A stretch of DNA of 26,448 bases from Longimicrobiaceae bacterium (lineage in GTDB: Bacteria > Gemmatimonadota > Gemmatimonadetes > Longimicrobiales > Longimicrobiaceae), in contig JASLAX010000172.1 in the NCBI GenBank assembly GCA_030146875.1, positions 1-26,448 on the forward strand, read 5' to 3'. A program made the position numbers and the translations under genes. Below the pieces are notes generated by a model. The model ran no database searches, was not told the origin of the DNA, and saw nothing but the letters and a program-made list of their open reading frames with translations. Position 1 is the stretch's first letter. The number at the start of each line of letters is the position of its first letter. Below, piece after piece: positions 15,773 to 22,854 of this stretch.

Positions 15773-16168
15773 ATGAGACACCGCAACAAGGGCCGCGCGC
15801 TCACGCGCACGACCTCGCACCGCGAGGCGCTGCTGCGCAACATGGCGGTCTCGCTGTTCCGCCACGGTCGGATCGAGACCACCGTGGCCAAGGCCAAGGA
15901 GCTGCGCCCGTTCGCGGAGCGGCTGATCACGCTGGCCAAGCGCGGGGACCTGCACGCCCGCCGCCTGGCCGCGCAGAAGGTCCAGGACAAGGAGATCCTG
16001 CGCCGCCTGTTCGACACCATCGGGCCGGCGAACGCCACCCGTCCCGGGGGCTACACCCGCGTGCTGAAGACCGGCTTCCGCCAGGGCGACGGCGCCGAGA
16101 CGGCCCTGATCGAGATGGTGGACCGCGCCGAGGCCCCGGTGGCCGCGGCCGCTCCGGCGGCGAAGTAG
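15773..16168 (+). CDS. rplQ: 50S ribosomal protein L17
   Basis: L17 (131 residues) starts MRHRNKGRALTRTTSHREALLRNMAVSLFRHGRIETTVAKAKELRPFAERLI, the standard family block. It continues with LFDTIGPANATRPGGYTRVLKTGFRQGDGAETALIEMV. An Ala/Pro-rich tail (EAPVAAAAPAAK) closes it. It lies 7 nt after rpoA and is the last gene of the super-operon. Two hairpins follow immediately, the second terminator-like. Confidence 0.98.
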   Translation: MRHRNKGRALTRTTSHREALLRNMAVSLFRHGRIETTVAKAKELRPFAERLITLAKRGDLHARRLAAQKVQDKEILRRLFDTIGPANATRPGGYTRVLKTGFRQGDGAETALIEMVDRAEAPVAAAAPAAK

Positions 16169-16179
16169 GCTGCACGGCG

Positions 16180-16193
16180 CCCGCTTCGGCGGG
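16180..16193 (+). terminator. Small hairpin with TTCG tetraloop after rplQ
   Basis: CCCGC (16180-16184), loop TTCG, and GCGGG (16189-16193) form a compact hairpin with the very stable UUCG-type loop in RNA. It precedes the main terminator hairpin and may stabilise the 3' end of the transcript. Confidence 0.45.
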
Positions 16194-16203
16194 AGATCGT
16201 CGA

Positions 16204-16238
16204 AAGGCCCCGCTCCGGTTCGTCCGGGGCGGGGCCTT
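16204..16238 (+). terminator. Terminator hairpin of the S10-spc-alpha operon
   Basis: A long stem pairs AAGGCCCCGC (16204-16213) with GCGGGGCCTT (16229-16238), continued inside by T-G and CCGG/CCGG pairs around a TTCGT loop. The downstream DNA is pyrimidine-rich (TTCTGCC repeats) rather than a pure T run. Its position after the last gene makes it the probable operon terminator. Confidence 0.7.
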
Positions 16239-16264
16239 CTGCCTTCTGCCTTCTGGTTTCTGTC
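16237..16264. repeat. Tandem 7-nt repeat, four units
   Basis: Four consecutive heptamers read TTCTGCC, TTCTGCC, TTCTGGT and TTCTGTC (16237-16243, 16244-16250, 16251-16257, 16258-16264). The first overlaps the terminator base by 2 nt. The decay across units suggests an old or variable-number microsatellite. No coding function is apparent. Confidence 0.7.
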
Positions 16265-16299
16265 CATCGGGCCCGTCGGCGTTCGGTGCGCGGGGCTCC

Positions 16300-16373
16300 G
16301 GAGGGGGCGCTCCCTCCGTCGGTGCGAACTCGCTTCGCTCGGACATACGCTCTCCTCCGGGAGCGCCCCCTCC
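16300..16373. repeat. 15-bp inverted repeat with nested hairpin (REP-like)
   Basis: A perfect inverted repeat GGAGGGGGCGCTCCC (16300-16314) pairs with 16359-16373 across a 44-nt interior. The interior contains a second hairpin, GCGAA (16324-16328) with TTCGC (16334-16338). No gene is seen on either strand here. The nested design resembles repetitive extragenic palindromes or small non-autonomous elements, but a single copy in this window cannot prove that it is repeated in the genome. Confidence 0.55.
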
Positions 16374-16458
16374 TCTGCGGTGCCGGCGGGTGGGGCTCGA
16401 CGTCGCGCGGCGGCTTCGGTCGAGGCGCGGCCTTTTGAGGAACCCCCTGAAAGCGAAA

Positions 16459-16488
16459 GCGCGGTCACACGATGTCGTGTGACCGCGC
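16459..16488 (-). terminator. Terminator of rpmB (strong palindrome)
   Basis: A perfect 14-bp inverted repeat (16459-16472 with 16475-16488) lies 32 nt beyond the rpmB stop. Read on the minus strand, the stem is followed by TTTCGCTTTC, a T-rich tail, as in an intrinsic terminator. The innermost pairs must open to form a loop. On the plus strand no T tract follows, so it is oriented for rpmB. Confidence 0.72.
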
Positions 16489-16520
16489 CTCGTGGAGGTC
16501 GCGCATAGCCGGACCAGACG

Positions 16521-16712
16521 TCACCCGGCCTTGCGGATCTTCCCGGCGGAGATGCAGCTCGTGCAGACTCGAACCCTCATGCGCGTGCCGTTCTCGGTCA
16601 CGATGCGGGCGGGCTGGAGGTTCGGGCGCCAGACGCGCTTGGTCTTGTTGTTCGCGTGGCTGACGTTGTTCCCGCTGCGCGGGCCCTTTCCGCAAACGGC
16701 GCAGAAGGCCAT
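16521..16712 (-). CDS. rpmB: 50S ribosomal protein L28, zinc-binding type
   Basis: L28 (63 residues) begins MAFCAVCGKGPRSGNNVSHANNKTKRVWRPNLQ, the family signature, and ends VCTSCISAGKIRKAG. Two CxxC pairs, C4/C7 and C50/C53, make it the zinc-binding form. A longer frame is open upstream, but the ATG at 16712 has a clear AAGGAG ribosome-binding site and a near-consensus promoter 43 nt upstream, so this start is firm. It is transcribed alone, convergent to the ribosomal super-operon and divergent from gmd. Confidence 0.97.
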   Translation of the reverse strand: MAFCAVCGKGPRSGNNVSHANNKTKRVWRPNLQPARIVTENGTRMRVRVCTSCISAGKIRKAG

Positions 16713-16754
16713 CGGTGTCTCCTTGAGCGTGGATCGGGCGAGTGACAGCCGTAG

Positions 16755-16783
16755 AAGATAAGCGTTTCGGCGGGAACGGTCAA
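16755..16783 (-). promoter_or_regulatory. Sigma70-type promoter of rpmB
   Basis: On the minus strand TTGACC (16783-16778) and TATCTT (16760-16755) are separated by exactly 17 nt. Expected transcription start is near 16748, about 36 nt before the rpmB ATG. Both hexamers are close to consensus, and the -10 lies in an AT-rich patch. Confidence 0.75.
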
Positions 16784-16806
16784 GGTGCCGGCGGGGCCGG
16801 CGCTCG

Positions 16807-16835
16807 TTGACACCTCCGGCGGCGCGGGCTACGTT
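16807..16835 (+). promoter_or_regulatory. Sigma70-type promoter of the gmd operon
   Basis: A perfect -35 TTGACA (16807-16812) is followed after 17 nt by TACGTT (16830-16835). Expected start is near 16842, giving a leader of about 69 nt before gmd. That leader begins with a 7-bp hairpin (16844-16850 with 16854-16860) and contains a GC palindrome (16881-16892). The -35 elements of the two divergent promoters are 23 nt apart. Confidence 0.72.
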
Positions 16836-16910
16836 TTCCGCTCGTCCGGCGCTGCCGGACGCCGCCCTTCCCCGCACCCGCCGCCGCGGCGGTCGCCGCC
16901 ACGAAAGAGC

Positions 16911-17900
16911 ATGAAGAAAGCGCTGATCACCGGCATCACCGGCCAGGATGGGAGCTACCTGGCCGAGCTGCTCCTCGAGAAGGGATATCGCGTCTACGGG
17001 CTGGCCCGCCGCAGCTCCACCGTCACGTTCGAGCGCATCGAGCACGTGCAGGACCGCATCGAGCTGCTCTCCGGCGACCTGACCGACCAGAACTCGCTGC
17101 TCTACGCGCTGCAGCAGGCGGAGCCGGACGAGGTGTACAACCTGGCGGCGCAGTCGTTCGTGCAGACCTCGTGGACGCAGCCGGTGCTGACCGGCGACGT
17201 GACGGCGCTGGGCGTCACGCGCATGCTGGAGGCGATCCGTGTGTTCAACCCGCGCATCCGCTTCTACCAGGCCTCGTCCAGCGAGATGTTCGGCAAGGTG
17301 CAGGCGGTGCCGCAGCGCGAGGACACGCCGTTCTACCCGCGCTCGCCGTACGGGGTGGCCAAGGTCTACGGGCACTGGGCCGCCATCAACTACCGCGAGA
17401 GCTACGACATGTACGCGGTGAGCGGCATCCTGTTCAACCACGAGTCGCCGCGCCGCGGGCTGGAGTTCGTGACCCGCAAGGTGACCGACGCCGCCGCCCG
17501 CATCAAGCTGGGCTACGAGAAGGAGCTGCGGCTGGGCAACCTGGACGCCAAGCGCGACTGGGGCTTCGCCGGCGACTACGTGCGCGCCATGTGGCTGATG
17601 CTGCAGGCGGACGAGCCCGACGACTACGTGGTGGCGACGGGCGCCACGCACAGCGTGCAGGACCTGGTGGAGACGGCGTTCCAGTACCTGGACCTGGACT
17701 GGCGCGAGCACGTGGTGCAGGACGCCCGCTTCATGCGTCCGGCCGAGGTGGACCTGCTGGTGGGCGACGCCACCCGCGCGAAGGACGAGCTGGGCTGGGA
17801 GCCCGAGGTGTCGTTCCGCGAGCTGGTGCACATGATGGTGGAGGCGGACCTAGAGCGGCTCCGGACCCGCAGCGGCGGAGCCGCCACGGCGGCGCGGTAG
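16911..17900 (+). CDS. gmd: GDP-mannose 4,6-dehydratase
   Basis: This 329-residue SDR enzyme converts GDP-D-mannose to GDP-4-keto-6-deoxy-D-mannose, precursor of GDP-fucose, GDP-rhamnose and related sugars. The NAD(P)-binding TGITGQDGSYLAE (G8, G11, G14) is the Gmd signature. The catalytic set is the Ser run SSSEMFG at 122-128 with Y147-GVA-K151. FNHESPRRG and the LGNLDAKRDWGFAGDYV segment are also diagnostic. An in-frame ATG at 16785 would add a non-conserved stretch crossing the promoter, so 16911 is chosen; its ribosome-binding site (GAAAGAG) is weak. It heads the surface-sugar operon and is followed after 2 nt by a reductase. Confidence 0.95.
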   Translation: MKKALITGITGQDGSYLAELLLEKGYRVYGLARRSSTVTFERIEHVQDRIELLSGDLTDQNSLLYALQQAEPDEVYNLAAQSFVQTSWTQPVLTGDVTALGVTRMLEAIRVFNPRIRFYQASSSEMFGKVQAVPQREDTPFYPRSPYGVAKVYGHWAAINYRESYDMYAVSGILFNHESPRRGLEFVTRKVTDAAARIKLGYEKELRLGNLDAKRDWGFAGDYVRAMWLMLQADEPDDYVVATGATHSVQDLVETAFQYLDLDWREHVVQDARFMRPAEVDLLVGDATRAKDELGWEPEVSFRELVHMMVEADLERLRTRSGGAATAAR

Positions 17901-17902
17901 GG

Positions 17903-18835
17903 GTGCGCGCGCTCGTCACCGGTGCGGCGGGGTTCGTCGGCCTCCACCTGGTCCGGGGGCTGCTGGAGGACGGGTGGACGGTCCACGCGGGCGCGCTGGA
18001 GTGGGGACCCGGGGAGAGCGGCGTCGAGGGCTCCACCCCCCTTTCGCTGGACGTCACGTCCGCGGAGTCGGTCGCCGCGGCGGTGGCCGAGGCGCGCCCG
18101 GAGGTGGTGTTCCACCTGGCCGGGCTGAGCTCGGTGGCGGAGTCGTTCGCGGACCCGCTGGTGACCTGGGACGTGAACGCCACCGGCACGCTGCGCCTGC
18201 TGGCGGCCGTGGGCGGCGCCGCGCGCTTCGTCTTCGTCTCCTCGGCCGAGGTCTACGGGGTGGTGCCGGAGGAGGACCAGCCGATCGCCGAGGACCGGCG
18301 GCTCTGCCCGGTGAACCCGTACGGCGCCTCCAAGGCCGCGGGCGAGATCGCCGCGGTGCAGGCGGTGCTGGCGGGGAAGGCGGACGCCGTCGTCGCCCGG
18401 AGCTTCAACCACACCGGCCCGGGGCAGAGCCCGCGCTTCGCCCTGCCGGCGTTCGCCCATCAGCTCGTCGCGCTGGACGCGGCGGGCCCGCCCGTGCTGC
18501 GGGTGGGGAACCTGGACGCGCGCCGCGACGTGCTGGACGTGCGCGACGTGGTCCGCGCCTACCGGCTGCTCGCGGACGCCGGGAACGCCGGCGAGGTCTA
18601 CAACGTCTGCTCCGGGCGCGCGTACCGCATCGGCGACCTAGTGGAGGGGATGGTGGAGATCTCCGGGACCGGCGCGCGGGTGGAGGTGGACCCCGAGCGC
18701 TTCCGCCCGGTGGAGGTCCCGCTGCTCCAGGGCGACCCCTCTCGGCTCCGGGCGCTGGGCTGGGAGCCGCGCATCGCGCTGCGGCGGACGATGGAGGACC
18801 TGCTGGACGAGGCGAGGTCGCGTGCCGGGGCCTGA
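17903..18835 (+). CDS. rmd: GDP-4-keto-6-deoxy-D-mannose reductase-like SDR
   Basis: The 310-residue protein (GTG start 2 nt after gmd) is an extended SDR with TGAAGFVG (G7, G10, G13), the Ser pair in VSSAEVYG, and Y140-GAS-K144. The segment RSFNHTGPGQSPRFALPAFAHQ is typical of GDP-6-deoxy-4-keto-mannose reductases, which make GDP-D-rhamnose. Adjacency to gmd supplies the substrate. A related product such as GDP-6-deoxy-talose cannot be excluded. The frame is open further upstream, but that part lies within gmd. The 3' end overlaps the next gene by 14 nt. The symbol is tentative. Confidence 0.82.
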   Translation: MRALVTGAAGFVGLHLVRGLLEDGWTVHAGALEWGPGESGVEGSTPLSLDVTSAESVAAAVAEARPEVVFHLAGLSSVAESFADPLVTWDVNATGTLRLLAAVGGAARFVFVSSAEVYGVVPEEDQPIAEDRRLCPVNPYGASKAAGEIAAVQAVLAGKADAVVARSFNHTGPGQSPRFALPAFAHQLVALDAAGPPVLRVGNLDARRDVLDVRDVVRAYRLLADAGNAGEVYNVCSGRAYRIGDLVEGMVEISGTGARVEVDPERFRPVEVPLLQGDPSRLRALGWEPRIALRRTMEDLLDEARSRAGA

Positions 18836-20354
18836 CGCGCGGCGTCCCGGCACCGTCTTCCTGGTCGGCGCGGGGCCGGGCGATCCCGGCCTCCTCACCG
18901 TCCGGGCGGCGGAGCTGATCGGGCGGGCGGACGCCGTCGTCTACGACGCCCTGGTCTCCCCCGCGATCCTGGAGCGCTGCCGGCCCGGCGCGCGGCTGGA
19001 GTACGTGGGGAAGCGCGGGGGGAGCCACTCGCGCACGCAGGAGGAGACCAACGCCCTGCTCGTCCGGATGGCCGGAGAGCACGCCTCAGTCGTCCGCCTC
19101 AAGGGCGGCGACCCGTTCGTCTTCGGGCGCGGCGGCGAGGAGGTGCTGACGCTCGCCGCGGCCGGCGTGCCGTTCGAGGTGGTCCCCGGCGTCACGGCGG
19201 GGGTCGCCGCGCCGGCCTATGCCGGGATCCCGGTGACGCAGCGCGGGACCGCCGCCAGCGTGACCTTCGCGACGGGGCACGAGGACCCGACCAAGCCGGA
19301 GAGCGACCTGGACTGGGAGCACCTGGCGCACGGCGCGGCCACGCTCGTCTTCTACATGGGCGTGGGACGGATGGAGGAGAACTTCCGCCGCCTCATCGAC
19401 GCCGGGCGCCGGGCGGAGACGCCGGCCGCCGTGGTGGAGTGGGGCACGTACCCGCGGCAGCGGACCGTGACGGGAACGCTGGCCACCCTCCCCGCACTGG
19501 CGAAGGAGGCGGGGATCGGCGCGCCGGCGCTGGTCGTCGTGGGCGACGTGGTCCTGCTGCGCGAGCGGATGCGCTGGTTCGACGCGCGCCCCCTCTCCGG
19601 CCGGCGCGTGGTCGTCACCCGCGCGCGGGCGCAGGCGAGCGAGCTCTCCTTCGCGCTGGAGGCGCTGGGGGCGGAGACGATGGAGCTTCCCACCATCCGC
19701 ATCGAGGACCCGGCGGACGCCGGTCCCCTCCGCGACGCCGCCGCCCGCGCGGGAGAGATGGACTGGGTCGTCTTCACCAGCGCCAACGCGGTGGAGCGCT
19801 TCTGGACGGCCCTCCAAGCGGGCGGGCGCGACGCCCGCGCCCTGGGCCGGGCACGGGTGGCGGCGATCGGGACGGGGACGGCCGCGGCGCTGGAGGCGCG
19901 CGGCATCCTCTCCGACCTGGTCCCCGACGTCTTCATCGGCGAGGCCGTGGCGAAGGCGATCGCGGCGGCGGGCTCGCTGCAGGGCGCGCGCGTCCTCCTT
20001 CCCCGCGCCGAGGTGGCGCGCGAGGCGCTGCCGGACGGCCTGCGGGCGCGCGGCGCGATGGTGGAGGAGGTGGCGGCGTACCGGACGGTGGCGGACGGGA
20101 GCGGGGCGGACGGCGTCCGTCGCGCCCTCGCGGCGGGGGAGGTCGACTGGGTGACCTTCACGGCCGCGTCCACGGTACGGCACTTCGCCGACCTGGCCGG
20201 TGCCGACCTGGGGCGGGCGCGCGTCGCCAGCATCGGGCCCATCACGTCGGAGGCCGCGCGCGACGCGGGGCTGACGGTGGACGTGGAAGCGGAGGAGCAC
20301 ACCATCGCTGGGCTGGTCGAGGCGATCCGCAGGTCCGAAGAGGCGAGGGGATGA
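18822..20354 (+). CDS. Fused uroporphyrinogen-III C-methyltransferase / uroporphyrinogen-III synthase (CobA-HemD)
   Basis: A 510-residue two-domain protein. Residues about 11-250 are SUMT/CobA: VFLVGAGPGDPGLLT, RLKGGDPFVFGRGGEE (SAM-binding), VVPGVTAGVAAPAYAGIPVTQRG. It methylates uroporphyrinogen III to precorrin-2, toward sirohaem or cobalamin. Residues about 257-510 are HemD (GRRVVVTRARAQASEL, FTSANAVERF, VTFTAASTVRHFADL), which cyclises hydroxymethylbilane to uroporphyrinogen III. The fusion is known in several bacterial lineages. The start is GTG 14 nt inside the rmd-like gene; the stop overlaps the wzi-like ATG (ATGA). Its place between sugar genes is unusual. Confidence 0.92.
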   Translation: MPGPDARRPGTVFLVGAGPGDPGLLTVRAAELIGRADAVVYDALVSPAILERCRPGARLEYVGKRGGSHSRTQEETNALLVRMAGEHASVVRLKGGDPFVFGRGGEEVLTLAAAGVPFEVVPGVTAGVAAPAYAGIPVTQRGTAASVTFATGHEDPTKPESDLDWEHLAHGAATLVFYMGVGRMEENFRRLIDAGRRAETPAAVVEWGTYPRQRTVTGTLATLPALAKEAGIGAPALVVVGDVVLLRERMRWFDARPLSGRRVVVTRARAQASELSFALEALGAETMELPTIRIEDPADAGPLRDAAARAGEMDWVVFTSANAVERFWTALQAGGRDARALGRARVAAIGTGTAAALEARGILSDLVPDVFIGEAVAKAIAAAGSLQGARVLLPRAEVAREALPDGLRARGAMVEEVAAYRTVADGSGADGVRRALAAGEVDWVTFTAASTVRHFADLAGADLGRARVASIGPITSEAARDAGLTVDVEAEEHTIAGLVEAIRRSEEARG

Positions 20355-21859
20355 TCGGGAGGACGCTGCTCGCCGCCACGCTGCTGTCCGTGCTCCCCGC
20401 CGTCCTGGCGGGACAGGGGACGCAGGCGTCGCCGCTCCTGCCGCCGGAGCACTGGGCGGTGGCCGCCGCGGACCGGGCGGAGGCGCTCGGCCTCGCTCCC
20501 GGCTGGTTCCCCGCCCAGCGCGCCGCGCCCGCGGCGCAGGTGGCGCGCGCGTTCCGCGAGGCGGTGGCGACGGCGGAGGAGCGCGGCGACTCGGCGCTGG
20601 TCCGGACGGCGGAGGCGTGGAGCCGGCGGCTGGCGGAGGAGATGCGGGGGCTGGGCGACGGCGAGGAGGCGCCGGAAGGACCGCGCGTCCTGGGGCTCGG
20701 CGCGCGGCTCTCCGCGTGGGACGAGCAGGGGCTGGTCGCGCCGGGGAGCGGGCTGTACGGCTTTCGCGAGGGGCCGCGGGAGCGCGGCGACACGCGCTCG
20801 GTGACGGTGGGAGGCCGCGCCGCCCTCGCCTGGGGCGGGCGCCTGGCCGCATCCGCCGAGCCGTCGTTCGACGGCGAGGCGAAGCTGCCGCGGTGGGAGG
20901 TCTCGGCGTCCGCGGGACCGATGGCCCTCTCCGTGGGGCGGCAGGCGGTCGGGTACGGGACGGGTGCGGGGGGCGGGGTCGTCCTCTCCAGCGCGGCGCT
21001 GGGGCGGGTGGAGCTGCGGACGGAGCGGCCGGTGCGCCTCCCCGGCCTGCTGCGCGTCCTGGGGCCGACGACGTTCCACACGTTCGTCAGCCGGACCGAC
21101 GAGCCGCGCCACGCGGGGCGGCCCTGGCTGTGGGGTGCCCGCGGCGCGCTGCGCCCGCACCCCCGGCTGACGGTGGCGGTGAGCCGCGCGTCCATCTTCG
21201 GCGGCGACTCGGTGACCACGCCCACGAACGCCGCCAACGTGGGGAAGATGCTGCTGGGCCTGCTCTCGGCCGACTTCGAGAACCAGGTGGTGGCGATGGA
21301 CTTCCGCTGGCGCCTGCCGACGGAGCGCGCCCTTCCGCTCACCGCCTACCTGGAGTGGGGGGCGGAGGACGCCGCCGGCGGATGGTGGGACGTCCCCGGG
21401 CGCGTCGTCGGCCTGTCGACGCCGGCGGTGCCCGGGCTCCCGTGGCTCTCAGCCGCGGTGGAGGCCGCGTCGTTCCCCGAGCCCTGCTGCGGCAACCCGC
21501 CTTGGTACCTGCACGGGACGCACGCGGGCGGGTGGGCGACGGACGCGGGGCCGCTGGGGCACCCCCTGGGCGGGGAGGGGACGGAACTCCTCGCCCGCGT
21601 GGCCGCGGACCTTCCCGTCCCGGGCGTGCGGGTGGAGGCCAGGGGGTTCCGCCGCGACCGCTCCGACGCGAGCTTCAACACCCCGCTCGTGGCCGGGAAC
21701 CTGTACGCGCCCGACCGCGCCGGCGTCTCCTGGGGAGGCGCGGTGGACGCGGCGTGGCGCTTCGGGCGGGGGGCCGAGGCGCGCGCGGCGTGGCGCGGCG
21801 ACGCTGGGGACGGCTGGAGAGAGGCCGTGCTCCGCGCCGGTGTCTCGATCTTCTTCTGA
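20351..21859 (+). CDS. Wzi-like capsule assembly outer-membrane protein
   Basis: The 502-residue protein starts with a signal peptide (MIGRTLLAATLLSVLPAVLAG, likely cut after VLA). An alpha-helical, Ala/Arg-rich N-terminal part of about 110 residues follows. The rest alternates polar and hydrophobic residues like beta-strands (VTVGGRAALAWGGRLAAS, LTVAVSRASIFGG) and ends in a terminal Phe (AGVSIFF), as outer-membrane barrels do. FHTFVSRTD, SRASIFGGDS and the overall layout fit the capsule assembly Wzi family, which anchors capsular polysaccharide to the cell surface. Family assignment is from memory of pattern, without a search. The ATG overlaps the preceding stop. Confidence 0.72.
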   Translation: MIGRTLLAATLLSVLPAVLAGQGTQASPLLPPEHWAVAAADRAEALGLAPGWFPAQRAAPAAQVARAFREAVATAEERGDSALVRTAEAWSRRLAEEMRGLGDGEEAPEGPRVLGLGARLSAWDEQGLVAPGSGLYGFREGPRERGDTRSVTVGGRAALAWGGRLAASAEPSFDGEAKLPRWEVSASAGPMALSVGRQAVGYGTGAGGGVVLSSAALGRVELRTERPVRLPGLLRVLGPTTFHTFVSRTDEPRHAGRPWLWGARGALRPHPRLTVAVSRASIFGGDSVTTPTNAANVGKMLLGLLSADFENQVVAMDFRWRLPTERALPLTAYLEWGAEDAAGGWWDVPGRVVGLSTPAVPGLPWLSAAVEAASFPEPCCGNPPWYLHGTHAGGWATDAGPLGHPLGGEGTELLARVAADLPVPGVRVEARGFRRDRSDASFNTPLVAGNLYAPDRAGVSWGGAVDAAWRFGRGAEARAAWRGDAGDGWREAVLRAGVSIFF

Positions 21860-21876
21860 GCGACGTTCTGCACACG

Positions 21877-22854
21877 ATGCCTCACTTTCCCGCACACCGG
21901 CCGCGCCGCCTGCGCCGCACCGAGGCGATCCGCTCCATGGTCCGCGAGACCACGGTGACGCCCGCGGACCTGGTCCTCCCCCTCTTCGTGACGGAGGGGG
22001 AGGGCGTCCGCCGCCCCGTCGCGTCCATGGCGGGGGTGGAGCAGACCTCGGTAGACGGGCTGCTGCGCGACGCGGAGGAGGCGCTCTCCCTGGGCATCCC
22101 CGCCGTGCTGCTCTTCGGCCTGCCCGGGCGCAAGGACGAGGCGGGGACCGAAGGGTACGCCGAGAGCGGGATCGTGCAGCGCGCCGTGCGCGCGCTGAAG
22201 CGCGACCTGCCCGAGCTGGTGGTGATCACCGACGTCTGCCTCTGCGAGTACACCTCGCACGGGCACTGCGGGATCGTGGTGGACGGCGACGTGGACAACG
22301 ATGCCACCGTCCCCCTGCTGGCGCGGGCGGCGGTGACGCACGCCGCCGCGGGCGCGGACGTGGTGGCGCCGTCGGACATGATGGACGGCCGCGTGGGGGC
22401 GATCCGCTCCGCGCTGGACGACTTCGGCTTTCCGCAGACGGCAATCCTTTCCTACTCCGTGAAGTACGCGTCCGCGTTCTACGGCCCCTTCCGCGACGCG
22501 GCGGACAGCGCTCCGAGCTTCGGCGACCGGCGCACGGCGCAGATGGACCCGGCCAACGTGGACGAGGCGCTGCGGGAGGCGCGCGCCGACGTGGAGGAGG
22601 GCGCCGACATGCTGATGGTGAAGCCGGCGCTGGCCTACCTGGACGTGATCCACCGCGTGAAGCGCGAGACGGGGTACCCCGTCTGCGCGTACCACGTGTC
22701 GGGGGAGTACGCCATGATCGTGGCGGCGGCGGAGCGCGGCTGGATCGACGGCCCGCGGGCCATGGAGGAGGCGCTCACCTCCATCAAGCGCGCGGGCGCG
22801 GACATGATCGTCACCTACTGGGCGCGCCAGCTCGCCCGCGCCCGGCGGGGCTGA
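21877..22854 (+). CDS. hemB: Delta-aminolevulinic acid dehydratase (porphobilinogen synthase)
   Basis: HemB (325 residues) condenses two 5-aminolevulinate molecules to porphobilinogen. The active-site zinc cysteines are C121, C123 and C131 in DVCLCEYTSHGHCG. The Schiff-base lysines are K196 (LSYSVKYASAFYGPFRDA) and K249 (MLMVKPALAYLDVI). The start MPHFPAHRPRRLRRTEAIRSMVRET is a normal N-terminus; the frame is open upstream only within the wzi-like gene. There are 17 nt after the preceding gene, and its stop overlaps rfbD by 1 nt (TGATG). HemB and HemD act in the same pathway, separated by HemC, which is not in the window. Confidence 0.97.
   Translation: MPHFPAHRPRRLRRTEAIRSMVRETTVTPADLVLPLFVTEGEGVRRPVASMAGVEQTSVDGLLRDAEEALSLGIPAVLLFGLPGRKDEAGTEGYAESGIVQRAVRALKRDLPELVVITDVCLCEYTSHGHCGIVVDGDVDNDATVPLLARAAVTHAAAGADVVAPSDMMDGRVGAIRSALDDFGFPQTAILSYSVKYASAFYGPFRDAADSAPSFGDRRTAQMDPANVDEALREARADVEEGADMLMVKPALAYLDVIHRVKRETGYPVCAYHVSGEYAMIVAAAERGWIDGPRAMEEALTSIKRAGADMIVTYWARQLARARRG

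Larger units (their letters stand above)
16169..16520. other. Non-coding island between rplQ and rpmB
   Basis: The 352 nt between the convergent genes rplQ (+) and rpmB (-) hold no credible gene. They contain the rplQ-side hairpins, the heptamer repeat, the nested inverted repeat and the rpmB-side palindrome. The stretch 16374-16450 shows nothing I can name beyond a short AT-containing patch (ccttttgaggaac). Confidence 0.6.

Noticed and set aside
16374..16458. Possible small ORF or sRNA in the island between rplQ and rpmB
   Set aside because: No frame has a plausible ribosome-binding site with a conserved-looking product, and there is no promoter-terminator pair for a small RNA.
17171..17902. 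In-frame extension of the rmd-like frame back to 17171
   Set aside because: It lies inside gmd and has no SDR character before VRALVTGAAGFVG. The GTG at 17903 gives the proper nucleotide-binding start.
19439..20350. In-frame extension of the wzi-like frame back to 19439
   Set aside because: The upstream part overlaps cobA-hemD in another frame and reads as Gly/Arg low complexity. The ATG at 20351 gives a clean signal peptide and an ATGA junction.
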